Origin: Erythrobacter sp. QSSC1-22B
Lineage (GTDB): Bacteria; Pseudomonadota; Alphaproteobacteria; Sphingomonadales; Sphingomonadaceae
Direction: 5' to 3'
Length of the DNA stretch: 64,000 nt
NCBI RefSeq assembly: GCF_001678665.1
Contig: NZ_LZRP01000001.1
Span: 558,001-622,000 of the forward strand
Shown: piece after piece, positions 8,618-15,886 of the stretch
Layout: every line of letters begins with the position of its first letter
Numbering within the stretch: position 1 is the first letter of the stretch
Made by a program: the position numbers and the translations under genes
The notes under the pieces: generated by a model
Seen by the model: the letters and a program-made list of their open reading frames with translations, nothing else
Databases searched by the model: none
Told to the model about the DNA's origin: nothing

Positions 8618-9832
8618 CTAGACGATCACACCAGTTGCCGCAGAGAACGACGCAGGGCGCCGTACAGCGAAATCGACCGTCGCCATCGCGCGAATCAAAA
8701 GATTGCCTTTAGAGTACGCGCTTTCCGCATAGGGATTTACCAGAACGTCGAGCTGGCTCCAAACGCCGATCAAGAAATCACGCCAGTCGCCATAGATCAG
8801 CGCGTGTTCGTCGGTGCCCGCGCCAAGGTCGTTAGGCGCTTGATTGGTGAAGCGGACCGGCTCGCTATGGAACGTGTCGGCCATGCTGATCGGGCGACCA
8901 TCCAAGTCCCGCAATTTCATCGCATCGGCCTTGATGCCGTTGGTCGCGAGGAAGCTGCGCGTGTCAGCCACGTTGGCAAGGTCAGCCGCAGCGATCATGT
9001 CGGCAGTCGTGGTGAACAAGTCCGTATCGAATGCCACGGTCGGGACGCCCGGATCGTTCAGGATGCCTCGCGGCTCCGCTCCGGTCCCGCTGCCATTGAT
9101 AGCCGCCCGGTCGATTTCGAGCGCAATGTCGCGCGCGAGCATGTTCCGCAGCAGGCGTTCAATGTCCGGGCTCGACTGCATCACCATCTGGCGCGAGAAC
9201 TCGCTCAGGCCCCCAACGTGGTGCGGGCTGAGGCTCACAGTGTCGAACGAGGCATCGCTGGTCGAAAGCGCCTCATTTTCGTTCACCCATCCCACATTCG
9301 GGGAGCCGGTCTCGCGGGGCAGGATGACATCGCCGGTCAGGCCGGTCAGGACGGTCGCGCCCATCTGGCTCATCACCGTCGAATTTGTCAGCGCATTGAT
9401 GAACTGTTCCGGGCGGTAGTCATCGCTGACAATCTGCCCGTTGGAGGCGGTGGTGCCCACGCGGGTCTCAAGTGCCTCAGTCGGCACGTAGAAGCCCTCG
9501 GCAGGCTTACCAGCGCGGCGCTGAAGCTCTGCCTGCATTTCGATCTCGCGGCCCGCGTCCACGTCGAAGCCGCAGCGGTGTGCGATCATCTTGCGAATGC
9601 TGAAATCGCGGTAGGCAGCGCGAAGCTGGGGGTCGGTTTCACCGTGGATCGGCTCGCCTGCCTCAAGGCGCTCGGCATTCTCAATTGCCTGCGCCCGCTT
9701 GATCTTGGCGTCTAGGCCGCGCCATTCGGTCTCCGCAGTCGCGAAAGCGGATTGATCTTCCGCCCCGTCCGCAGTTTTCATCCGGTCGTGCGCGGCTGCG
9801 CGCTGTTCCTGCAATTCGTGAAGTTTGGTCAA
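8618..9832 (-). CDS. HK97-family major capsid protein
   Basis: A 404-residue HK97-fold capsid precursor. The N-terminal roughly 100 residues are charged and helical (TKLHELQEQRAAAHDRM onwards), like the delta scaffolding domain removed by the prohead protease. The mature part contains the family's VVPTEALETRVGTT-like region, the GDVILPRETG segment, FSRQMVMQSSPDIERLLRNML, GSGTGAEPRGILN and a C-terminal YGDWRDFLIG strand. The start is a TTG at 9832 with GGAG 7 nt upstream. It is the first gene behind the promoter at 9906-9947. Confidence 0.93.
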   Translation of the reverse strand: MTKLHELQEQRAAAHDRMKTADGAEDQSAFATAETEWRGLDAKIKRAQAIENAERLEAGEPIHGETDPQLRAAYRDFSIRKMIAHRCGFDVDAGREIEMQAELQRRAGKPAEGFYVPTEALETRVGTTASNGQIVSDDYRPEQFINALTNSTVMSQMGATVLTGLTGDVILPRETGSPNVGWVNENEALSTSDASFDTVSLSPHHVGGLSEFSRQMVMQSSPDIERLLRNMLARDIALEIDRAAINGSGTGAEPRGILNDPGVPTVAFDTDLFTTTADMIAAADLANVADTRSFLATNGIKADAMKLRDLDGRPISMADTFHSEPVRFTNQAPNDLGAGTDEHALIYGDWRDFLIGVWSQLDVLVNPYAESAYSKGNLLIRAMATVDFAVRRPASFSAATGVIV

Positions 9833-9905
9833 TTCAAGTCTCCGTTGTTGTTGCCAAGGGACTTGAAGCGAAAGGCCGCCCGTTCCCTTAATCCGGCCAA
9901 TGCGA

Positions 9906-9947
9906 ATTATACAGGAACGGACTGCCTTAATCTCAGCGCGTATTAAC
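9906..9947 (-). promoter_or_regulatory. Promoter of the head operon with shared 26-bp box
   Basis: On the minus strand a perfect -10 hexamer TATAAT (9906-9911) lies 74 bp before the capsid start. Exactly 10 bp upstream begins a 26-bp box (9922-9947) that recurs with two mismatches at 12499-12524 before the packaging genes, at the same distance from a -10. There is no good TTGACA -35; the box covers that position and contains the dyad TTAAT-N10-ATTAA, suggesting an activator site. Confidence 0.65.
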
Positions 9948-9964
9948 GGAGACGGTCGTTTGTT

Positions 9965-11560
9965 CTACAGAACGTGGATCGAGTCAGCCGTAATGTAGGA
10001 CTCTGGTTTTTGCGTAGCTGCCAAGCCGCAGGCCATTATTGCGGCGACGATCCCGTCTGTTTTGTCGAGAGACTTATTTTTCGAGGGTTTTCGGTTTCCG
10101 GCGGCATCTGTCTCGACCATCGTGTTGCCAGCCTGCCAGCGCAGGAGCGGATTGCCATTGTGGCGCAGCTTGCCGGTCAATAGCGCGGTCTCGAAGGAAT
10201 CGACCGCCGGGGCGAAGCTGCGAAACCCTTGCACAAATTCGACCATCGGCAGGTCGATGCCTTCGTCGGAAAGCATCTTTTTCAGCCGCTCGATCTGCCA
10301 GCGGTCATAGGCAATCCCGCGAATGTCAAAGCGTCCGCGAACGTCTGCGATCTTCAGCAGGATTGCCAAGTCGTCGCGCGCATTGCCGTTGGTCGCCTCG
10401 GCCCATCCCTCGGCTATCCACTGACCATAGGGCACCCGGTCCTTTTCGGCCCGCTTGGCGACGGTATCGGAAGGAATCCAGTGCCACGAAAGCAGCTTGC
10501 CCTCGCCGGGAAAATACAAGGCTAGGCTGGTTAAATCGCGGGTGCTGCCAAGGTCGAGCCCGCCGTAACATTCGCAACCTTCCAAGGTCTCAATGTCGAA
10601 GGGCTCGCCATTGGCGTCCCACTCACCCTGCTCGATGAAGCGGCCCTCGGCTGCGATCCGCTGGTTAAGCTGTAGAAGTCTGAAACTAGGCTCGAACGAA
10701 GGGGACCGGATCGCCCGCGCCGCTGCGTCGGCAAATTGATCCTCATTCAAAAAATCACCCAGCGCGGGATTGGCAGCCGCCCACGCCTCGGGGTCATCCA
10801 GTGCGCAATCGTCGGGTGCCGCGTGAAGCTGGGTGTAAACTGTAGGCGTCGGCTCGGCATCCAGCATTTCGCTGAAAAAATGGAGATCGTCCGCCGCCTG
10901 GGTGGAGATTGTCACACCTAGCGCCGATGCCCGCTTGCCCATGCCGGTGGCGAGATTGTCCCACAGGTCCCGGCTGCGCCATTGCGCAACCTCATCCGCA
11001 ATCCAAAACGAGGGTGCTAGGCCATGCGCCTTGCGCGCGTCGGCTGTCAGGGCTCGCCAGCGCGATTGCGTCTCCACGTCTGTGATCGTCTTGTTGTATT
11101 CCTTAATCTCGACGCGCGCAGCCATCCACGGGGTCGCTTCGATAAAGGCCCGCGTTTGATGATATAAAACGCTCGCTTGCTCACGGTCCAAGGCTGAAGC
11201 ATAAATTTCGCCGTAGGGCTCAGCACAAGGTCCGATTAAATGCGCGAGGGATAGACCGCTCAGAACGGCGGATTTCCCATTACCCCTTGCGCAGCTTAGC
11301 GCCGCCAATCGCACTAGGCGCTCGCCATCCTCATCGCGGGGGCCATAAACGCCCCGGACGAATTGCTTTTGAAACTCTAGCAGGCGCAGGTTTTCACCCG
11401 CCTTCAGGCCCATGACAATTGGCAGTGTTTCGAGGAAGGCGATCACCCGCTCGGCTTCGGGCATCCCGACCTTTTCCCACGGGTGGGCAGTCTGGGCCGC
11501 TTCGTCATATGATCGCGCCGCTGCGCGCAAGCGCTTATCGCCGGGACCGCGAACGCCCAT
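9965..11560 (-). CDS. Phage terminase large subunit
   Basis: A 531-residue terminase large subunit of the TerL family with an HNH partner. The N-terminal ATPase has a Walker A-like SCARGNGKSAVL and a Walker B in FWIADEVAQW. The C-terminal nuclease has the acidic motifs GGLDLGSTRDLTSL, IAYDRWQIERLKK and KTDGIVAAIMA. It would pump DNA into the element's own heads. Its ATG overlaps the stop of the HNH gene by one base (TAATG), so the two are coupled. No separate small terminase lies in the usual position just upstream. Confidence 0.95.
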   Translation of the reverse strand: MGVRGPGDKRLRAAARSYDEAAQTAHPWEKVGMPEAERVIAFLETLPIVMGLKAGENLRLLEFQKQFVRGVYGPRDEDGERLVRLAALSCARGNGKSAVLSGLSLAHLIGPCAEPYGEIYASALDREQASVLYHQTRAFIEATPWMAARVEIKEYNKTITDVETQSRWRALTADARKAHGLAPSFWIADEVAQWRSRDLWDNLATGMGKRASALGVTISTQAADDLHFFSEMLDAEPTPTVYTQLHAAPDDCALDDPEAWAAANPALGDFLNEDQFADAAARAIRSPSFEPSFRLLQLNQRIAAEGRFIEQGEWDANGEPFDIETLEGCECYGGLDLGSTRDLTSLALYFPGEGKLLSWHWIPSDTVAKRAEKDRVPYGQWIAEGWAEATNGNARDDLAILLKIADVRGRFDIRGIAYDRWQIERLKKMLSDEGIDLPMVEFVQGFRSFAPAVDSFETALLTGKLRHNGNPLLRWQAGNTMVETDAAGNRKPSKNKSLDKTDGIVAAIMACGLAATQKPESYITADSIHVL

Positions 11561-11952
11561 TAGCCAAGCCCCGGTTTAGTTACATTTGCAACAACAAACT
11601 TAGCGTGTTTATTCCCCGGCGGGCTGCGATCCCTTAGCCCTGAGCGATTTCCTGCCCACGGGTGCGACGGGTCGAGCGGATTGCCCTGCGCATCGCAGCC
11701 CTTCATCGGTCGGTCGGTCGAGACTGCGCCCGCTTCCGGGCCCCGCGCAGTCTTACGCGAGTGACAGCTAGGACAGTATGAGGCCAAGCCATCATGCGAC
11801 GGGAACGGGTCTCCGCCTTGGCTTATGGCCTGAACGTGGTCCACGTGGCTGGCAACCGTTGGCATGGGGCATCCTCGGCATAGCGGCTCGATCTGTAGAT
11901 GCACCTTACGCAGCCTGCGCCAGCGGGCGGTGTGATAGGGCCACTCACTCAC
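11560..11952 (-). CDS. HNH endonuclease, packaging-associated
   Basis: A 130-residue HNH nuclease with the layout common next to HK97-type terminases: CRGCPMP, then HVDHVQAISQGG, then YCPSCHSRKTA, giving zinc-binding cysteines and the catalytic His. Such proteins assist TerL in cutting at cos ends in several phages and satellites. The C-terminus carries KGCDAQGNPLDPSHPW, a motif echoed in the upstream 167-residue protein. The start is a GTG at 11952 overlapping that gene by 8 bp; the stop overlaps the terL ATG. Confidence 0.92.
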   Translation of the reverse strand: MSEWPYHTARWRRLRKVHLQIEPLCRGCPMPTVASHVDHVQAISQGGDPFPSHDGLASYCPSCHSRKTARGPEAGAVSTDRPMKGCDAQGNPLDPSHPWAGNRSGLRDRSPPGNKHAKFVVANVTKPGLG

Positions 11953-12448
11953 CCTTGGGATTCCTGATGGGCGGGGGAAGCGGCAGTTCGTGTCCGTCGA
12001 TCATCCGCTTTTTGCGTGTCACCTTCACCGGGTCGGAAGGTGTGCCGCGCGGGCGGAACTTCGGTGGTATATCGCTATATTCTTCTCTAGCAGCCGCAAG
12101 GTTTGCCGGGTGTAAGGGGTGGGTAGGCCAGCCGTTTACATCGCATCCGCGATAGGGGTGCAGCACAAGGTCGGGGTCGCCGCCAAGGTCCATAAAGCTT
12201 TTCTTCGCCAGTTCGGTCAGGTCATCCCTGATCCCGCGGTCAGCAAACCGGATTGCACACTGCCGGTCGGTGTAGTGATGCACAGTCGGCAGGTTGGCGC
12301 GTACTGTATGGGTCGAGGCGAAGCGCAGGAGGGTGCATCCCTCGAATACGTAACTGCCATCCTCGCAGTCAAAATAGGCCAGGACTTGCGTGTTGCTCGT
12401 GCCAACGTCCAGCAGCAGGCGCATATCGGTAATGGTCAGTTCGGGCAT
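11945..12448 (-). CDS. Unknown protein at the head of the packaging operon
   Basis: A 167-residue protein I do not recognise. It begins MPELTITDMRLLLDVG, has a mixed central part with scattered Cys (YFDCEDGSYVFEGCTLL) and a basic, proline-rich tail. Residues near 119-134 read YRGCDVNGWPTHPLHP, resembling the KGCDAQGNPLDPSHPW tail of the adjacent HNH protein. It has a clear ribosome site (AAAAGGAACGATAA) and is the first gene after the promoter at 12483-12524, followed by HNH and terL. Its position suggests a role in DNA packaging or cutting, possibly taking the place of a small terminase; that is inference from context only. Confidence 0.7.
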   Translation of the reverse strand: MPELTITDMRLLLDVGTSNTQVLAYFDCEDGSYVFEGCTLLRFASTHTVRANLPTVHHYTDRQCAIRFADRGIRDDLTELAKKSFMDLGGDPDLVLHPYRGCDVNGWPTHPLHPANLAAAREEYSDIPPKFRPRGTPSDPVKVTRKKRMIDGHELPLPPPIRNPKGE

Positions 12449-12482
12449 TTATCGTTCCTTTTATTTAATTGTTTCCACCTCT

Positions 12483-12524
12483 AGTCTAACAGCCATCGCT
12501 GCCTTAATCTTAGCGCGTATTAGC
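12483..12524 (-). promoter_or_regulatory. Promoter of the packaging operon with shared 26-bp box
   Basis: On the minus strand a -10-like TAGACT (12483-12488) is preceded, after exactly 10 bp, by a 26-bp box (12499-12524) identical at 24 of 26 positions to 9922-9947. The box overlaps the 3' end of the small HTH gene. The identical box-to-hexamer spacing in two places is the main evidence that this is a regulated promoter. Confidence 0.65.
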
Positions 12525-12723
12525 CGGTATGGTCGCCTGCGTTACGTAACTGCGCGTCAATATTGGCAAAGTGTTCGTTGAGCCCGGTCTTGCGAGCGCA
12601 TACAATTTTGCCTAGCTTGAAGGTCGGTATCTGGTCGGTATCGTGAAGGTGTTGCGCCTGCCTCGGGGTTATCTCCAAGAACTTGGCGACCCGCTTCAAT
12701 CCATACAGTAGATCGTTGTTCAT
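12520..12723 (-). CDS. Small helix-turn-helix DNA-binding protein
   Basis: A 67-residue protein with an excisionase/MerR-like helix-turn-helix: YGLKRVAKFLEITPRQAQHL then a wing-like IPTFKLGKIVCARKTGL. It has a good ribosome site (AAGGATCAACTAAG) and lies between the iteron array and the packaging operon. It could be a regulator of the two box promoters, an excisionase, or a small terminase-like DNA binder. None of these can be decided from the sequence, but its place just upstream of the late genes makes a regulatory role attractive. Confidence 0.7.
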   Translation of the reverse strand: MNNDLLYGLKRVAKFLEITPRQAQHLHDTDQIPTFKLGKIVCARKTGLNEHFANIDAQLRNAGDHTG

Positions 12724-12743
12724 CTTAGTTGATCCTTGGTTCG

Positions 12744-12892
12744 GTCAGTGTGGTCAGTGAAGTCAGTGATCTGGCATTATCTTTTCACGCCCTTTCCCGC
12801 GTGTACGCTTTGCCATTTCTAAGTTATTGGTTTTCCTTGTTTTTAGATTAGAGACGCAATGGCGGATCACTGACTTCACTGACTTCACCTAC
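12744..12892. other. Candidate replication origin: inverted iteron arrays around an AT-richer spacer
   Basis: The left array has three tandem 9-bp units, GTCAGTGTG, GTCAGTGAA and GTCAGTGAT (12744-12770). The right array has the same units in inverted orientation, GTAGGTGAA, GTCAGTGAA and GTCAGTGAT on the minus strand (12892-12866). Together they contain a perfect 19-bp inverted repeat, GTCAGTGAAGTCAGTGATC (12753-12771 and 12865-12883), separated by 93 bp that are visibly AT-richer than their surroundings. The site abuts the 3' end of the SF3 helicase gene. Paired iterons around AT-rich DNA beside a replication gene are how known phage satellite origins are organised. An operator for the HTH gene is the alternative. 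Confidence 0.6.
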
Positions 12893-14300
12893 CGACCAGC
12901 CGCTCGGCAGCGGCGATCTGGTCATGGGGGGAGAGGGTTTTGCGCGCATAGACAACGCAGCGGCGGCCACTGACCTTGTGCAAGCCATCAACGGCGTGTC
13001 GGTTGCGAACGACTGCGTATCCGCATTCCTCAAGCCGGTGCGGGATCTTCCGGCTGTTGCGCCGGTCGCAAAGCCATTCCGCGAAGCCGGGGGGAGCAAC
13101 GCTAACAATGTGGGAGATCGTGACTGCGCTGGGCCACGCGAGGGTTTCGAGCGCATCGGCAAGCTCTGCGTCCTCGGGTGCCTGATTGGCCGCAACGATA
13201 TCCCAGAAGGCTTTGGTTTTGAGCGGGGGAGACTTGGCGTCGAACTTGTCGAGCGGCAGTTCGCGCAGATAGGCCGCAACGTGCCCTAGCCCGCCCTGCC
13301 CGTACCAGCCGTACAGTTCCGACCAGTATTCAGCCGGGAAGCTTTCGCGGTCGAGATTAGACCATGCAACGTAATGGCGCCGGTCGTCCGCTGGCAGGTA
13401 GATGCCATCGGTCTTGTGATTGCTCGTGATAATCACGCCGCAAACGTTGAAAACCGAATGCTCGCGCAGGTGTTTTTCATCGACGCGCAGCACGTCCGGC
13501 GGCGCGGCGGTGTAGGTTTTCATGTGATCGTAGAAGCTGAAGCGGTCCACGTCGCCCAAGTCGCGAGCCTCGCTAACGCGAAGGATCACGGATTTGACGA
13601 AACCATTGAATCGCCCAAGCAAGTGCTGGGGGGAAACTTCGGCAAAGTTCCACGGGCCGATCGCGAGCTTCACCGGCTCTAGGATCGAGTCCTTTCCGAT
13701 GCCCTGCGCGCCGCCCATGACAATCGCGTGATTGACCTTCTCGGCAGGCTTTTGGACCCGGTGCGCCATCCACGAAATCAGGTGATCGGCGTCCTCGGGA
13801 TAGACCCTGCGAACATGCTCGACCCAGCGGCCCGCCTTCTTTGCATCGCCGGGGGTTTCGACCGGCGGGCGGTACAGATTAAAGATGTTGCAGCCCTTGC
13901 GGTCGATCCATCCGCCATCGGAAACCAGCCGGTCGGCGATCACCTGCTCTTGTCCCGGCGCCCACGTCATCTGCTCGACCGCACGGTTTTCATCCAACCA
14001 TACGCTTGCCCGCTGCTCGACCGGATTGCCCTTCTTGTCGCAAACAGGTTCACCGCGGCGATTGAGCAAGGGGATCGGCTTGATCCGGGAATTTACGCTC
14101 GTGGCGGGCCACAGTTCGCCGCTGGGTGCGAAAATGTAGTTATGGCTCGGCATGTAGGCGCGGAAGTCATCGACCCCCACGCCGCCGCTCTTGGGTGCTG
14201 AGCGGGTGTCGTCCGAACCGTCGCGTTCACGATCCAGCTTTGCCATTCGCTCGTCGTACTGGCGCTCCAAGTCTGCCATGCGCTCGTCGGGATCAAGCAT
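12885..14300 (-). CDS. SF3-type replicative helicase (DUF5906-like)
   Basis: A 471-residue protein with a superfamily-3 helicase core of the phage D5/primase-associated kind. Walker A is GGAQGIGKDSIL (residues 196-207) and the sensor-like motif is CGVIITSNHKTDG, followed by the arginine-containing PADDRRHYVAW. The N-terminal part shows no recognisable primase domain. The C-terminal roughly 80 residues look like a winged-helix DNA-binding segment and could recognise the iterons just downstream. The start overlaps the previous gene by 8 bp (ATGCTTGA). It presumably unwinds the element's origin. Confidence 0.85.
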   Translation of the reverse strand: MLDPDERMADLERQYDERMAKLDRERDGSDDTRSAPKSGGVGVDDFRAYMPSHNYIFAPSGELWPATSVNSRIKPIPLLNRRGEPVCDKKGNPVEQRASVWLDENRAVEQMTWAPGQEQVIADRLVSDGGWIDRKGCNIFNLYRPPVETPGDAKKAGRWVEHVRRVYPEDADHLISWMAHRVQKPAEKVNHAIVMGGAQGIGKDSILEPVKLAIGPWNFAEVSPQHLLGRFNGFVKSVILRVSEARDLGDVDRFSFYDHMKTYTAAPPDVLRVDEKHLREHSVFNVCGVIITSNHKTDGIYLPADDRRHYVAWSNLDRESFPAEYWSELYGWYGQGGLGHVAAYLRELPLDKFDAKSPPLKTKAFWDIVAANQAPEDAELADALETLAWPSAVTISHIVSVAPPGFAEWLCDRRNSRKIPHRLEECGYAVVRNRHAVDGLHKVSGRRCVVYARKTLSPHDQIAAAERLVGR

Positions 14301-14604
14301 CGGAGACCTCCCGCAACAGGAGGGTCATTTCTTCGGCCTGCATGGCAGTCAGCATCAGCCGCTTCGACAGCAGGTTCAGCTTATCCAGCCATTCGACCGG
14401 CGCGTCCGCGTAGAGGTTCGGGGTGGCGTACTCGACCACAAGCCAAGCAAGCTGGCGGGCCGTGTCGCATTCGGTGCTGGCGATCATGCCGCTGGCAGCG
14501 TTACGATAGGACCGCAGCTTGGCGCGGCGCTCATATTCCTCGGCGGGAATGTGGCCCATGAACGTGTAGATTTCGTCGGGTTTGATAGCGGTTTGAGCGT
14601 TCAC
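14293..14604 (-). CDS. Small unknown protein upstream of the helicase
   Basis: A 103-residue, mainly helical protein (NAQTAIKPDEIYTF, then EEYERRAKLRSYRN, then LLSKRLMLTAMQAEEMTLLLREV) without recognised motifs. The GTG at 14604 is chosen over a longer upstream reading because it overlaps the preceding stop as GTGA and has GGGAGG about 9 nt before it. The 3' end overlaps the helicase start by 8 bp. The tight coupling suggests a replication accessory, but no function can be assigned. Confidence 0.65.
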   Translation of the reverse strand: MNAQTAIKPDEIYTFMGHIPAEEYERRAKLRSYRNAASGMIASTECDTARQLAWLVVEYATPNLYADAPVEWLDKLNLLSKRLMLTAMQAEEMTLLLREVSDA

Positions 14605-14801
14605 GATTCCGGCCCTCCCACATATTCGCAGCCGTTGTAGTGCGCGAAGGTCAGGGCGAAGCGCAGCGCGTTCCACCAGTTGTCGAACTGGATGTAAGTC
14701 GCGCCGCCGGGATCATCGAGCGGCATGACAAAGGCGACCGGGCGGCCTGCCTGGGTGTAGGTCCAGCCGGTCTGGGTATCGCAGATTTCGCCCACGATCA
14801 T
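14601..14801 (-). CDS. Small unknown protein (66 aa)
   Basis: A 66-residue protein beginning MIVGEICDTQTGWTYTQAG, rich in aromatic residues (WTY, FDNWWNALRFAL, AHYNGCEY). The ATG at 14801 has GAGGTG 6 nt upstream and overlaps the stop of the preceding small gene as ATGA; its own stop overlaps the next start as GTGA. This four-gene relay supports it being translated. Function unknown. Confidence 0.6.
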   Translation of the reverse strand: MIVGEICDTQTGWTYTQAGRPVAFVMPLDDPGGATYIQFDNWWNALRFALTFAHYNGCEYVGGPES

Positions 14802-14956
14802 GCCGTCACCTCGCGGTGCGCATCGGACCACAGCAACGCCGCGAGGCGCAGGCGCATGGCCGCATTCGCTTGAATTTTGGGGCGGGTTGAGGTAGAGAAG
14901 GTGCGTTCGCCGCCAAGCAGAACAGCGCCTTCCCTTGCGGGGAGGCGTTTCTGCAT
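14798..14956 (-). CDS. Very small basic protein (52 aa)
   Basis: A 52-residue frame beginning MQKRLPAREGAVLLGGER, basic and Arg/Ala-rich toward the end (MRLRLAALLWSDAHREVTA). The start codon overlaps the alpA stop by one base (TAATG) and the stop overlaps the next ATG (ATGA). These exact overlaps on both sides are the evidence that it is a gene. No family recognised. Confidence 0.55.
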   Translation of the reverse strand: MQKRLPAREGAVLLGGERTFSTSTRPKIQANAAMRLRLAALLWSDAHREVTA

Positions 14957-15147
14957 TAGGCTTTCTCCATCCGCTCAGCGATCAGGCGGGCGATGTAGGC
15001 TTCGATTTCACTTTCGGGCCAAGTGTTAATAGCGCCGTGCTTAATGGGCCGGGGGAAATTGCCCGACGCCACTTCCTGATAGATTTTCGATTTTCTCCAG
15101 CCGACGCGATCCTCGACCGCTTCAAGCCGCAATAGACGTTCCGACAT
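14956..15147 (-). CDS. alpA: AlpA-family transcriptional regulator
   Basis: A 63-residue DNA-binding protein of the phage AlpA family (MerR-like helix-turn-helix): LLRLEAVEDRVGWRKSKIYQ, then VASGNFPRPIKHG with the conserved FPRPIK turn, and WPESEIEAYIARLIAER. The ATG at 15147 is preceded by AGGAAAGGATGG; a longer upstream reading lacks support. In enterobacterial satellites AlpA is the activator that switches on the island, and it can also act as an excisionase. Here it heads the chain of small genes leading to the helicase, consistent with an early regulator. Confidence 0.88.
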   Translation of the reverse strand: MSERLLRLEAVEDRVGWRKSKIYQEVASGNFPRPIKHGAINTWPESEIEAYIARLIAERMEKA

Positions 15148-15205
15148 TTGCCATCCTTTCCTGTATGGAATTGAATGGCAGACCATCTATAGGTAGTGCG
15201 GGTGT

Positions 15206-15886
15206 CTAATCGCTAGGTTTAGACGCCTTTTTGTAGAATGCGTTGCGAAACGTGCTTTCGCTTCCCCACTCAGGCCGACGCATGGCCGCAATACGAAACG
15301 CATCGCGGTTGCCCTTGCCCCGCTCGGTTTTGATTTCCTCAATCAGAGCGAGACGATCTGCATCATCAGCCTTGCGCGTCGAGACTGCGCTTTCACTCCA
15401 TTTGCGACCCCGTAGCGCATCGGCTTCCCAATTCTGCTTTAGGTTCCGCTTCGCCCATTTGTTTCCTAGGTGAAACCCGTGAAGGGCAACTTCGGTTGTA
15501 TTTCCGTCCTGCATATGGCGTCTCAGCCAAATCAGGTCGCAGAGCATCCCAGCGGCGAAACCCACTGTGCTATCGTATTCATACCCCCGCCTTTTCACGA
15601 CAGTAGAGACATCGTTGCAAACGCTCCAACCTCGTGGGATTCCAAAGATACCGTAGGGCGGTGGCGGTCGCTCAAATGACCAATTTCCCGACTCGTCGCA
15701 GAAATAAGAACAATGCCGGTCCGGGAGGTCATTGGCGCTCATTATGGCAAAGCATTCTCGCTCAATTTGAGCGCAAAGCCCTTCGATTGTTAGCCGCTCG
15801 ACAGCCTCGGCAGCATCAGGATCGTCGTAATTATAGACCCGCTCGCGCGTGATCCCCGAACCTAGATATTTTGGGCCGCTATCCAT
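15206..15886 (-). CDS. Unknown protein between integrase and alpA
   Basis: A 226-residue soluble protein beginning MDSGPKYLGSG, with a central Cys/Trp-containing region (RHCSYFCDESGNWSFERPPPP, shown in part) and a basic C-terminal third (EEIKTERGKGNRDAFRIAAMRR in part) that could bind nucleic acid. The ATG at 15886 overlaps the integrase stop region by 8 bp. I recognise no family. It may be an accessory or defence-type cargo gene, or an unusual regulator. Confidence 0.65.
   Translation of the reverse strand: MDSGPKYLGSGITRERVYNYDDPDAAEAVERLTIEGLCAQIERECFAIMSANDLPDRHCSYFCDESGNWSFERPPPPYGIFGIPRGWSVCNDVSTVVKRRGYEYDSTVGFAAGMLCDLIWLRRHMQDGNTTEVALHGFHLGNKWAKRNLKQNWEADALRGRKWSESAVSTRKADDADRLALIEEIKTERGKGNRDAFRIAAMRRPEWGSESTFRNAFYKKASKPSD

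Noticed and set aside
6918-11560. Gene-transfer-agent head cluster, since alphaproteobacteria carry RcGTA-like genes
   Set aside because: The order, the integrase, the att repeats, the helicase and the lack of tail genes do not fit RcGTA-type clusters.
12772-12864. 17-codon frame starting MAKRTRGKG inside the iteron spacer
   Set aside because: Very short, weak ribosome site, and it ends within the iterons; more likely incidental to the origin-like region.
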